Of a stretch of 64,000 nucleotides of DNA, positions 7,663-16,647 are shown in pieces; positions within the stretch are counted from its first letter, which is position 1; every line of letters begins with the position of its first letter. Both the position numbers and the translations under genes were made by a program. Below the pieces are notes generated by a model. It made no database searches. It was given only the letters and a program-made list of their open reading frames with translations, and had not been told where the DNA came from. The DNA comes from CAVTWD01 sp963738325 (lineage in GTDB: Bacteria; Actinomycetota; Acidimicrobiia; Acidimicrobiales; Ilumatobacteraceae). The stretch is taken from contig CAVTWD010000011.1 in the NCBI GenBank assembly GCA_963738325.1, positions 186,001 through 250,000 of the forward strand, in the 5' to 3' direction.

Positions 7663-8875
7663 ATGGGTGGAAGAGCATCAGCGGTCCGCGTGAATGGGCC
7701 TCTGGGGGCGAACGTGGCGGGGTTCCGCCGGGAACTGGAGCGGGTGGGCTATCGGCCAAACCCCGTGTGCGACCAGCTGCGCCTGATGGCGCACGTGAGC
7801 CGCTGGCTCGAGGCGCGCGGGTTGGGTGCCGAGGAGCTGACGCCGGCTCGGCGTGGAGGAGTTCCTCGAGCACCGACGCGCCGAGGGCTATTCGTTGTGG
7901 CTGTCGTCCAAGGCGATGGTGCCGATGCTCAGCTACCTGCGCGGGTTGGGGGTGGTTGCGACACCCGCTCCAGCTGTTCCACCGACCGAGGTGGAACTGC
8001 TCCATGAGCGCTATCGGGTCTATCTGGTGGAGGAACGCGGGCTGGCGGCAGGCACCATCGCTGGCTACCTCCATGTGGCGCGGTTGTTCTTCTCAGCGCG
8101 GGCCGCGGACGGCGGGATGCGTCTGGAAGAGCTGACCGCGGCGGAGGTCACCGGGTTCGTGCTGGCCGAGTGCGCAACACGCTCGGTCGGCTCGTCGAAG
8201 TACGTCGTGTGTGGGTTGCGGTCGCTTCTTCGCTACCTATATGTGGCCGGGCATATCGACGTCGAGCTCGACGCGGCAGTGCCCACTGTGGCGAGCTGGC
8301 GTGTGGCCAGTCTCCCCGTGACGTTCGGCCGCGCCGAGGTGACCCGCCTGCTGGCGAGCTGCGACCGGCGGACGACCTTCGGCCGGCGCGACTACGCGGT
8401 GCTGACCCTGCTCGCCCGCCTGGGCATGCGCGCCGGGGAAGTGGCAGTACTGGAGCTCGGCGACATCGACTGGCGCGCCGGCGAGCTCGTGGTCCGGGGC
8501 AAGGGCCGGCGCCAGGAGCGGCTGCCGTTGCCCGTCGATGTCGGCGAAGCCGTGGCCGGATGGGTCCGGCGGGGACGTCCCCGCTGCGACTGCACGAAGG
8601 TCATCACCCGGGTGCGAGCGCCGCACCGCGAACTGAGCACCGCTGGCGTGTCCGCCATCGTGAGCGCGGCGTGCCGACGGGCGGGGCTGCCGGAGCTCAA
8701 CGCCCACCGCCTCCGCCACACCGCGGCGACCGAGATGCTGCGCGCCGGGGCCGCTCTCACCGACGTCGGCCAGGTCTTGCGTCACGCCAGCGTGTTGACC
8801 ACCGCCATCTACGCGAAGGTCGACCGGGATCGGTTGCGCACGCTGGCCCTGCCGTGGCCGGGGGCGGCGTCATGA
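7663..8875 (+). pseudogene. RIT recombinase A (tyrosine recombinase), one frameshift
   Basis: First recombinase of the trio. The reading frame from ATG 7663 gives the N-terminal DNA-binding arm (FRRELERVGYRPNPVCDQL) up to about 7845. The rest continues one frame over from a point near 7850 (VEEFLEHRRAEGYSLW) to 8875. One extra base in the GCTCGGCGTGG region explains the shift. The catalytic domain is otherwise whole: R in RLGMRAGEV, K in RGKGRRQ, HRLRHTAA, H in VLRHAS and Y in TAIYAKV. Repaired, the protein would be about 400 residues. It overlaps recombinase B by 4 nt. Confidence 0.8.
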
Positions 8876-9798
8876 CCAACCTGCGTGCCGAGCTCGACAG
8901 CTATTTGGCGATACGTCGCGCCGTCGGCTTCAAGCTCCACCGGACGGGGCTGCTTCTCGCCGACTTCGTCGGCTATCTGGAGGAGCACCAGAGCGACACG
9001 ATCACGACCGACAGCGCGCTGGCATGGGCCAGCCTGCCCCGGGACGCCAGCTTGGAATGGTGGGGCCATCGCCTCTCGACGGTGCGGGCGTTCGCTCGTC
9101 ACCTCCATGCCATCGACGCAGGCCATGAGGTGCCGCCGACCGGGCTGTGGCCGGCGAAGTCCCATCGGGCCACGCCCTATCTGTACTCGGATGCCGACAT
9201 CGCGGTGCTCATGGCCGCGGCTCACCAGTTCCGTTCGCCGCTGCGGGCCGTCACCTTCGAGACCTTGGTCGGACTGTTGGCGGTCACCGGTGTGCGCATC
9301 GGGGAAGCGCTCGGGCTCGACCGTGACGACGTCGACCTCGACGACGGTGTGCTGCGGATCCGGGAGGCCAAGTTCGGAAAGTCGCGGGAGGTCCCACTGC
9401 ACCCGAGCACCGTCGACGCCCTGGCCGGCTACACCCGTCGCCGCGACGAGCTGATCCCCCGTCCACGCGACCGCTCGTTCTTCGTCTCGACGGCCGGCAC
9501 ACGATTGCTCTATTGCAACGCGCATCTCGGGTGGCTCGATCTGGTCCGCCGCGCCGGCCTCAAGCCTCGCTCGGCGAAATGCCGGCCCAGGCCACATGAC
9601 CTGCGCCACGGCTTCGCGGTCCGCACCTTGCTCGGCTGGTATCGCGACGGCGCCGATATCGCCGCGTGCATGCCGCTGCTCTCGACGTTCCTGGGCCACG
9701 TCCATCCCGCCAACACGTACTGGTACCTGTCGGCCGCACCTGAGCTGCTCGCCCTCGTCGCCGACCGACTCGACGCCGCCGACGGAGCACGGCCACGA
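8872..9798 (+). CDS. RIT recombinase B (tyrosine recombinase)
   Basis: Second recombinase, from ATG 8872 in an ATGA overlap with recombinase A. Catalytic residues are visible: R in TGVRIGEALGL, HDLRHGFAVRTL, H in FLGHVHPANTYW and Y in YWYLSAAPELL. By family length (about 308 residues) it should end at 9796-9798. Here that codon is CGA instead of TGA and the frame runs on to 10107 with about 100 residues of out-of-frame sequence. The same base (9796) would have made the ATG of recombinase C, so one T-to-C change seems to have removed both signals. Confidence 0.8.
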
Positions 9799-10384
9799 GC
9801 GCGCTCGCGCCGGTCATGGAGGGCTTCTTCACCGAGCGCCTCATCGCTCAGCGCCGGGCCAGTCCCCACACCATCGCCTCCTATCGCGACACCTTCCGGC
9901 TGCTGTTCGGCTTCGTCCAGGGCCGCACCGGCAAGGCACCTTCCAAGCTCGGCATCGAGGACCTCGACGCTGCGGTCATCGGCGCGTTCCTCGACCACCT
10001 CGAGGCTGACCGTCACAACAGTGTGCGCACCCGCAACAACCGGCTCGCCGCCATCCACTCGTTGTTCGCCTACGCGGCGCTTCGCCACCCCGAGCACGCG
10101 GCGTTGATCCAGCGGGTATCGGCCATCCCGGCCAAACGCATGGACCGCCAGCTCATCTCCTTTCTCACCGACGACGAGGTCGACGCCCTGCTCTCAGCGC
10201 CCGACCGCGACACCTGGGTCGGCCGTCGCGACCATGCGTTGCTGCTCGTCGCCGTCCAGACGGGGTTGCGAGTCTCCGAGCTCACCTCGCTCACCCGTGC
10301 CGACGTCGAGCTCGGCGTGGGCGCCCATGTTCGCTGTCACGGCAAGGCCCGCAAGGAGCGGATCACGCCGCTGACAACCCAGGC
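9795..10384 (+). pseudogene. RIT recombinase C, 3' truncated by IS3 copy 2
   Basis: Third recombinase. The expected start at 9795 reads ACG; the next ATG in frame is 9816 (MEGFFTERLIAQ). The SAM-like N-terminal domain (SPHTIASYRDTFRLLFGFV) and the start of the catalytic domain (QTGLRVSELTSL, with the catalytic R, and CHGKARKER, with the K) are present. The frame is cut after ERITPLTTQ at the IS3 border, so the HxxR, H/W and Y residues are gone and the enzyme cannot be active. Confidence 0.85.
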
Positions 10385-10414
10385 GGAACCTGTCAAGCCC
10401 GGTGAGACAACTTG

Positions 10415-11425
10415 TCATGCGGATGTGATGAGTGCTTCGGGGCTGGGTTCGTTGATCCAGGCGATGGTGGGCAGCTTCGGCGGCTGGGGCGGGCGGTGCC
10501 CGAACCGTGCCGGGTTGGCGGCGTAGGCGGCGTCGAGAGTGACGGCCCGCTGGGCGCGGATCTCGTCGGCGGTGCCGTAGTGGACCGACGCCGGGGTGTG
10601 CAGCCCGATGCCGGCGTGGCGGTGGACGTGGTTGTAGTGATCGAAGAACGCGGCGCAGAACGCCCGGGCGTCTTCGATCGAGCCGAACCGGCCAGGGAAG
10701 GCCGGGCAGTACTTGAGGGTCTTGAAGTTCGCCTCCGAGTACGGGTTGTCGTTGCTCACATGCGGCCGGCTGTGGCTGCGGGCGACACCGAGATCGACGA
10801 GCAGCTGGGCGACGGGCTTCGATGTCATCGAGGTGCCCCGGTCGGCGTGCAAGGAGAGCTGGCCGCGGCCGATGCCGTGTCGCTGCAGGGTGTCGGCGAT
10901 GAAGGCTTCGGCGAGCTCTCCGGTCTCGGCCGGCGACACCATCCAGCCGACGACGTAGCGGGAGAAGATGTCGATGACCACGAACAGCTCGTAGTAGACG
11001 CCCCGCTGCGGGCCCTGCAGCTTCGTGATATCCCACGACCAGACCTCGTTCGGTCGACGGGCGATGAGCTCGGGCTTCTTGGTCGCCGGGTGGGTGCGCT
11101 GCCGTCGCCGTTCGCGGTTCTCGCCGGCGACCGCGAGCAGCCGGTACATGGTGGAGATCGAGCACAGGTAGATGCCGTCATCGAGCAGCCGGGCCCACAC
11201 CTGGGCCGGGGCCAGGTCGCAGTACTCCGCCGAGCGCAGCACCGTCAGCACCCGCTGGCGCTCCTGCTCGGTGAGCTTGTTCGGTGGGGCCGGCCGGGGT
11301 GCCGGCGGACCCGCCACTGGCGGTCGCTGCCGCCGATAGCGCGTCGCCCGCGAGACGCCGAGCAGGTCGCAGGCGGCGCTGGTCGATGTCATCGCTTCGA
11401 GCTCACCGAAGTGCGCCTCGATCAT
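10415..11425 (-). CDS. IS3-family transposase OrfB, complete
   Basis: 336 residues. The N-terminal HTH_21-type segment (SAACDLLGVSRATRYRRQR) is followed by the integrase core: D in WSWDITKLQG, D in LHADRGTSM and the catalytic E region in NPYSEANFKTLKY. Its ATG overlaps the OrfA stop by 4 nt. In IS3 elements a frameshifted OrfAB fusion is usually the active transposase; I see no certain slippery run here, and translational coupling at ATGA is an alternative. Confidence 0.92.
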   Translation of the reverse strand: MIEAHFGELEAMTSTSAACDLLGVSRATRYRRQRPPVAGPPAPRPAPPNKLTEQERQRVLTVLRSAEYCDLAPAQVWARLLDDGIYLCSISTMYRLLAVAGENRERRRQRTHPATKKPELIARRPNEVWSWDITKLQGPQRGVYYELFVVIDIFSRYVVGWMVSPAETGELAEAFIADTLQRHGIGRGQLSLHADRGTSMTSKPVAQLLVDLGVARSHSRPHVSNDNPYSEANFKTLKYCPAFPGRFGSIEDARAFCAAFFDHYNHVHRHAGIGLHTPASVHYGTADEIRAQRAVTLDAAYAANPARFGHRPPQPPKLPTIAWINEPSPEALITSA

Positions 11426-11853
11426 CGCGTCGACTTCGGATCGGTGTCCGCGCTCTCGGAGAGCCCTTCCAAGAGCGCGTGCAGTTTTCCCATGACATCG
11501 AGCGCCGATCTCGTCTTGGTCAGCTCCGTCTCCAACCGTTCGTTGCGGCGGCGCAGCCGCTCCAGCTCGACCTGCTCAGGGGAACGACGCGGCTTCGCCT
11601 TCGGCGCCAGCCCCTGCTGGGCGCCGGCATCGCGAGCCTTGCGCCACTCCGCCAGATGCGAGCTGTAGAGGGCCTCGCGGCGCAGCAACGCCCCGCGCTC
11701 GCTCGAGCCGACCGGCAACGCGTCGTACCCGTCGAGGATCTCGGCCTTGTACTCGGCGGTGAACGATCGCCGCCGAGGCCGGGCAGCCGGGTCGGGCTCG
11801 TCCACCACGCCATCATGGGCGCGCGCAAGCAGAGATGCAGTCGTCATGGTCAT
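11422..11853 (-). CDS. IS3-family OrfA (helix-turn-helix, leucine zipper)
   Basis: 143 residues. An HTH_Tnp_1 segment (RRRSFTAEYKAEILDGYDAL) recognises the IS ends. A charged coiled-coil tail (EQVELERLRRRNERLETEL) is the usual multimerisation zipper. Complete in this copy. Confidence 0.9.
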   Translation of the reverse strand: MTMTTASLLARAHDGVVDEPDPAARPRRRSFTAEYKAEILDGYDALPVGSSERGALLRREALYSSHLAEWRKARDAGAQQGLAPKAKPRRSPEQVELERLRRRNERLETELTKTRSALDVMGKLHALLEGLSESADTDPKSTR

Positions 11854-11931
11854 CGGGTCTACGTCTTCCAGACTCGCCCTGCAGGGATGGTCGGCTACCG
11901 CAGGTGTCTCACGTCAGCCTGACAGACAGGG

Positions 11932-13281
11932 GTCCGGGCAGAGATCCCGGTCCGCAACGACTGTGACGTTGAACTGGCCGGCATAGGAGAGCGCTCCCAC
12001 CCCGATCGAGATGTTCGCCGTGATCGGCACAATGGGGAAGATCTCCAGGAGGGCCGCGCCGGCGAAGTACAACGGGACGGCGCCAGGAACGTTCGCGACG
12101 TAAGCGTTCATGAACCGCTGGCGGGGCATCAGCCGCAAGAATGCGCGTTGCAGGAGGACGGCCCGGAACATGCTGCCGGCCGGGGGTCGGCTCTTGCTCT
12201 TGCGCTCACCTGTCTCGGCCGCGATCAGCTCGAGACGGCGAACGTCGTCACGCTGGCCGATTGGAAGCGGCACCAGCATCCCGGCGTCGAGGTTTCCCCG
12301 CGCCGCTCCTGGTTGCTCCTGGTGCAGCGAGACGGGCACGAAGGCGCGCAGGATGTCGGTTGGCTCGCCGCGCCTGCTGAACAGGTCGGCGTACCCGGCG
12401 GCCACAGCGGTCAGCAGCACGTCGTTGACCGTCGCTCCACGGGCGTGGGCCGCCGTCTTTGCTCTATCGAGGGAACCGCGAACGACGGCGAGACGGCGGT
12501 CCGTTCCGATCCTGCGGTTCACGCTGGTCCGTGGGGTTCGCCCGTCCGCGAAGAGCTCCTGGACTGCTGGCCATGACCGCAGGACGCGCTGCGTCGTGGC
12601 CCGCGGCTTCACCAGCGCGGTGACCAGACGGTCGAGTTCGCCCAGCCTCCGGCGCACATTGTCCCGGAACAGCTCCCGCGCCCTGGGCACGGGCGCCGGT
12701 GTCCAGGGCGGCGCGCTGATCTGCGGTGGGTCGGGGACGGGGTCGAAGAACGCCGCGAGGGTGGCCACGCCGGCAACGCCGTCGGCGATGGCGTGATGGA
12801 TCTTGATGAACAACCCGACCCGGTCGTCAGACAGGCCGGTCAGGAACCACATCTCCCACAGCGGGCGGTCCGGGTGGAATGGACGCCGCCGGAGCCTTTC
12901 GCAGGCGAGCAGGAGTTGCCGCTCGTCGCCCGGGGATGGCATCCGTTGGACGCCCACGTGGTCGGCTATGTCGAAGGACTGAGCATCCACCCACACCGGC
13001 CACCCCAGACCGCGTCTCGGCCAGTACAGGGCCTGGCGGAACCGTGGGACGAGGTACAGCCTGCGAGCCACGGCTTCGCGGATCGCCTCGATCGGGAACT
13101 CACCATCCGTGTCGACCATCGACCCGCCCTCGAGGACGACGAGGGCCCCTATCACCTGAGGCCAGCCCTCCCTCTCCGGCCAGATCAGCATCAGATCCGC
13201 TGCCGTCACCCGATCAAGCGGGCGCCCGCCGCGTCCGGCAGTGGCCGAACCGCCGCCCTGGCGCTTTCCGTCCATTGCCAT
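11932..13281 (-). pseudogene. WS/DGAT wax-ester/diacylglycerol acyltransferase, 3' truncated
   Basis: Family role: transfers fatty acyl groups to diacylglycerol or fatty alcohols to make storage lipid, acting at the membrane. Starts at ATG 13281 behind GGAGGAG. The catalytic HHxxxDG motif is at residues 162-168 (KIHHAIADGVAG), and the conserved late segments ISIGVGALSYAGQFNVTV are present. The frame meets IS3 copy 2 at 11931 and loses the last 20-40 residues, gaining a few IS-encoded ones. The active site is intact, so residual function is possible. Confidence 0.88.
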
Positions 13282-13968
13282 CTCCTCCGTACCAACCCGG
13301 CTCGACAGGATTGTGACTCCGGCGAAGGCATGGCGCTACCGGCCCACCGTTCGGCCAGGCCTTGTACTGATCATCGCGAGGTCGCGGATGTTGGTGTCGG
13401 AGACGAGGACGACGGGTCCATCACTGCTGTCGGCCGTCCGACCTCTCACCCGGCCGAGTCGTAGATCGAGGAGATGCCGTGCCCGCGGCTCGGACCAGGG
13501 GGACACCTGCCCGTACGGCGGACCACACGGCCGGCCGGTGATGCATGCGATGGCCGCCCGAGTCATTGGCTGGTACGGCGAGCAAGCCGCCGGCGCGCCC
13601 GACGGGAGCGACGAGTCTGCGTAGTCGTTGTCGACGCACACGACGGCGGACGCGGGAACGGATCCGCGTGCATCGCCGGAGGGGTGCCCCGCGGTGTCGA
13701 GGCCCAGATTGAACAGCTGAGCCGATTGCGTTGGGCGTCCACCAGGATCGCCGCGACGCTCGGGATGGCGACCTCGGACGGTGGGTGCCGTGCTCTTGTG
13801 TCTCGGCCCTGAACCGGTACCGATGCAGGGCCGTTAGTCCGGCCCGCGGAGTTCTACCGGCCGAACTCGATGTTGGTGTTCGACCGAGCGCCGACCTCCT
13901 CTCCTTTCATCCCGCCGCCACTTCCACGCCGGCGACGGGTGCCGTCTCAGCCGATACGGTCGGCCGGC
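13282..13968. other. Gene-free stretch with a probable IS481-type HTH scrap
   Basis: No convincing gene. On the plus strand at about 13700-13830 a short frame reads QIEQLSRLRWASTRIAATLG followed, one frame over, by TVGAVLL. This resembles the N-terminal helix-turn-helix of IS481 transposases. It is too short and frameshifted for a firm call. The rest shows nothing I can support. Confidence 0.4.
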
Positions 13969-14751
13969 ATGCAGTTCGACACGATCGAAGTGTCGGTCGA
14001 CGGCGATCGCGGCACGCTCACCCTTGACCGCCCGGAGAAGCTCAACCCGCTCTCGTCGCACACGCTGAACGAGATCGAGACGGCAGCGCGCTGGTTCGAC
14101 GCCTTCGACGAGCTCAAGGTGGTCGTCGTCGCCGGAAAAGGGCGGGCGTTCTCCGCCGGCGCCGACGTGTCGTCGTTCGCCGGCGGTGAGCCCGGAGCCC
14201 GGCATCCACGTGACGATGGTGACAGCGGCTGGCGCATGGCCCGCGCGATGGAAGAGATGCGGGCCGTGACGATCGCCAAGATGCAGGGCTGGTGCATTGG
14301 GGGCGGCCTCGTCCTGGCCAGCGTGTGCGACCTGCGCGTCGCCGGCCGATCGGCACGGTTCTCGATCCCCGAGGTCCAGCTCGGCATCCCGCTGGCGTGG
14401 GGCGGTATCCCGCGGTTGGTACGCGAGATCGGCCCGGCGCTGACGAAGGAGTTGGTGATGACATGTCGGGAGTTCGGCCCCGACGAGGCACAGGCCGCCG
14501 GCTTCCTGAACCGGGTGGTCGACGACGACCGACTCGACGCCGAAGTCGAGGACCTCGTCGCCACGCTCGTGCGGATGCCGAAGCTCCCGCTCTTGGCGAC
14601 GAAGGTACACACCAACGCGGTCACCGAGTCGATGGTGTCGACCGGACGCAGCTGGTCCGACGTCGACGGCCTGCTCGCCGGATTGCGCGACCCGGAGGGC
14701 CAGGCGTCCGCGCAGCGCTACCTCGAGGGCGTCCGGTCCAAAGGGATGTGA
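13969..14751 (+). CDS. Crotonase-fold protein (enoyl-CoA hydratase/isomerase family)
   Basis: 260 residues from ATG 13969. The fold signatures are clear: GRAFSAGADVSSF (CoA/oxyanion loop), GWCIGGGLVLASVCD and FSIPEVQLGIPLAWGG. In classic hydratases the first catalytic glutamate sits in the GGGCE motif; here that position is V115 (GGGLV). The second glutamate is kept (E135 in IPEVQLG). This argues against a standard hydratase and for an isomerase or another crotonase activity on an acyl-CoA. The downstream neighbour is convergent. No strong ribosome site is seen before the start. Confidence 0.85.
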   Translation: MQFDTIEVSVDGDRGTLTLDRPEKLNPLSSHTLNEIETAARWFDAFDELKVVVVAGKGRAFSAGADVSSFAGGEPGARHPRDDGDSGWRMARAMEEMRAVTIAKMQGWCIGGGLVLASVCDLRVAGRSARFSIPEVQLGIPLAWGGIPRLVREIGPALTKELVMTCREFGPDEAQAAGFLNRVVDDDRLDAEVEDLVATLVRMPKLPLLATKVHTNAVTESMVSTGRSWSDVDGLLAGLRDPEGQASAQRYLEGVRSKGM

Positions 14752-14871
14752 CCCGACCACGAGCGCTCCACCCGGTGAAGCACCGCACGCCGGCTGGAAC
14801 TGGCTCAGTCCCGTCGGCCACAAGCACTCCATGGTCGACGAGCGCGTGTTCCAGCTCGCCGCGACCGTGGG

Positions 14872-15939
14872 TCACGCCGCCAGGCTTCGGTCGAGGAACG
14901 ACGTCACGCGGGCTTCCCACTCCTTCGGCTGAGTCGACAGACCGCCGGTGTGGCCTGCGCCCGGGACGACCCAGAGGTCAACGCTGCCGGGTGATGCTGC
15001 TTGGATCCACCGGCCGGCGTTGGCCTCGTCGGCGACGTTCCCGCCAGCGATCAACAGAACCGGGCGAGGGGCGGCCTCGGCCACGGCAGCCCGAAGCGAA
15101 ACCGGTGGACTGGCGGACGTCAACAGATCGGTCGCCGCGTACAGCACCCAGTCGACTCGTTGCTGCAGCCAGCCACGGAACCCGTGGCGATCGGGAAGCC
15201 ACCCTTTGTCGTCGTAGGTCCGGTTCGTGACGCCTTCGCCGACAACGGCCCGGATCCGCGCGTTGCCGGCCAGCGCTCCGACGGCCTCTTCTCCACCCAT
15301 CGACATGCCCACCGCGCCGATTCGGTTCGGGTTGACCTCGGGTCGGGTGAGGAGGTAGGAGACGGCGGCGTCGATGTCGCGGTCGCCGAACCACCCGAAA
15401 TCCATGGCCCGGCCGCCGCTGCGACCGTGTCCGCGAGCATCGGCCATGAGGACGCCGTACCCATGAGCGGCCAGCACAGCGGCATGGTCGAGGACTCCCG
15501 ATCGTGTCGAGCCGGCCCCGTGGAGCAGAACCACCGCCGCTCCGTTGGTCGAGGGCAAATACCACGCCGACAGCCGCACACCGTCGGAAGACCGATAGGC
15601 AACGTCCACATACGCGATGCCACGATCAGCGGGCGTCTCACGGTCCAGCGAAGTCGGAGGAACGTTTGTCGCCGCCACGGTGAACACCAGCGGGTACACC
15701 ACCACTGCCGCGAACAGGAGCGCGGCAGGAACGGCGAGCACCCGTCCGCAGCCCCTCGAAACCCTCATCAGCAGGGCCAGGCTGCAGATCAGCAAGCCCA
15801 CACCGGCGACCAGGCTCACGAGCCCTACGACCGACATCAAGGTGACGCCAGTCTTTGTCAGGTACGGCACGTCGACGCCGAAACCCACCACCGTCCCGGC
15901 GATACCAAACGAAAGGGCAAAGCGCGCGCACCCGGTCAT
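14872..15939 (-). CDS. Membrane-anchored alpha/beta hydrolase
   Basis: 355 residues from 15939. The first ~95 residues form hydrophobic segments (VTLMSVVGLVSLVAGVGLLI; VLAVPAALLFAAVVVYPLVF) that anchor it in the membrane. Then comes a serine hydrolase domain with the oxyanion HGAGSTRSG, nucleophile GMSMGG, the acid in a late beta strand, and H in VPGAGHTGGL. The reading frame just upstream (16108 to 15940, MGPMSRRPRRLELLLVLVGA) carries another membrane segment in a different frame, so the true gene probably starts near 16108 or 16099 with one frameshift at about 15938. Substrate unknown. Confidence 0.82.
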   Translation of the reverse strand: MTGCARFALSFGIAGTVVGFGVDVPYLTKTGVTLMSVVGLVSLVAGVGLLICSLALLMRVSRGCGRVLAVPAALLFAAVVVYPLVFTVAATNVPPTSLDRETPADRGIAYVDVAYRSSDGVRLSAWYLPSTNGAAVVLLHGAGSTRSGVLDHAAVLAAHGYGVLMADARGHGRSGGRAMDFGWFGDRDIDAAVSYLLTRPEVNPNRIGAVGMSMGGEEAVGALAGNARIRAVVGEGVTNRTYDDKGWLPDRHGFRGWLQQRVDWVLYAATDLLTSASPPVSLRAAVAEAAPRPVLLIAGGNVADEANAGRWIQAASPGSVDLWVVPGAGHTGGLSTQPKEWEARVTSFLDRSLAA

Positions 15940-16149
15940 CGAGACGGGATGCCTGCCGGACCGCCACGACCGTGACCGAAGCGATCACTGCGGCCCGTAC
16001 CACGCACCACATCGGGGTGCCGCTGGCGCGGACGACGACGGTCAAGGCCGCGCCCACGAGCACCAACAGCAGTTCCAGGCGCCGAGGGCGACGCGACATC
16101 GGGCCCATGGGGACTGTCCGATCTTCGGTGTAAATGGCCTCGACGGTTG

Positions 16150-16640
16150 TCATTGATCGGTGGGGAAGAGCCTGTCGTCGAAGGTGATGGCGAACGCGTT
16201 GAGCGCTGGCTTCCATCGGTTCGTCCAGCGGCTGGCGCCTTGCCGGTCGGATCGAGTGAGCGGACGACAAGGTAGAGGCATTTCATGGCGGCCTGCTCGG
16301 TGGGGAAGTGCCCTCGGGCTCTGGTCGCCCTGCGCATCCGGGCATGCAGGCTCTCGATGGCATTGGTCGAGTAGATGACGCGTCGGACCTCGGGCGGGTA
16401 GTCGAGGAACGGCACGAACTCGGCCCAGGCCCCCTCCCAGAGCTGGCGGACCGCCGGGTAGCGGTCGGCCCACCGCTCGAAGAACTCCATCATGCGTTCC
16501 TTGGCGTCGGCCTCGTTGACCGCGGTGTAGATCGGGCGCATCGCTGACACGGACAGCGGGAGTTGGGCGCGTCGTGGCCGGGGCCGACACGAGGTTGCGT
16601 CGGAGGGGCCAGACCCGATGCTGGTCGCCGGCGGCGACGG
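16150..16640 (-). pseudogene. IS256-family transposase 3' fragment
   Basis: On the minus strand it reads MRPIYTAVNEADAKERMMEF and IYSTNAIESLHARMRRATRA, with the FPTEQAAMKCLYL segment. After a frameshift near 16240 it ends as RWKPALNAFAITFDDRLF. This is the C-terminal third of an IS256 transposase of the STNAIES type, with the catalytic glutamate. Its 5' side ends against the start of the ATPase gene at 16648. It belongs to a different subgroup from the 6631 gene. Confidence 0.82.
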
Positions 16641-16647
16641 GGTTCGC

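Larger units (their letters stand above)
7521..10384 (+). mobile_element. RIT element (recombinase-in-trio), right end lost
   Basis: Three consecutive tyrosine recombinase genes in one direction with ATGA-type junctions are the hallmark of RIT elements. The left end carries TTATGCCGA twice in direct orientation (7521-7529, 7538-7546) and once inverted (TCGGCATAA, 7594-7602), a plausible recombinase-binding array at the border with the broken IS256 gene. The right end is missing because IS3 copy 2 cuts the third recombinase, and what follows the IS3 is an unrelated acyltransferase gene. Confidence 0.75.
10385..11931 (-). mobile_element. IS3-family element copy 2, complete (1547 bp)
   Basis: Bounded by sequence shared with copy 3: GGAACCTGTCAAGCCCGGTG at the orfB side and CAGCCTGACAGACAGGG at the orfA side. 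The ends are imperfect inverted repeats sharing CTGTCA(A/G)GC and GTGAGACA. Neither side shows a matching target duplication. The left flank is RIT recombinase C and the right flank an acyltransferase gene, both truncated. The loss of duplication suggests deletion or recombination after insertion. Confidence 0.88.

Noticed and set aside
8170..10107. A single 645-residue plus-strand protein
   Set aside because: Its first part is antisense-free but out of frame with recombinase A and its last part is out of frame with recombinase C; only 8872-9798 has recombinase B similarity. The length comes from a missing stop codon.
10371..11940. Target-site duplication for IS3 copy 2 or copy 3
   Set aside because: Flanks on both sides of each copy were compared at both possible element ends; no 3-5 bp direct repeat agrees.
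13336..13641. Short minus-strand frame with VVLVSDTNIRDLA, reminiscent of a PIN domain start
   Set aside because: The other PIN acidic residues are absent and the motif is near the C terminus of the frame.
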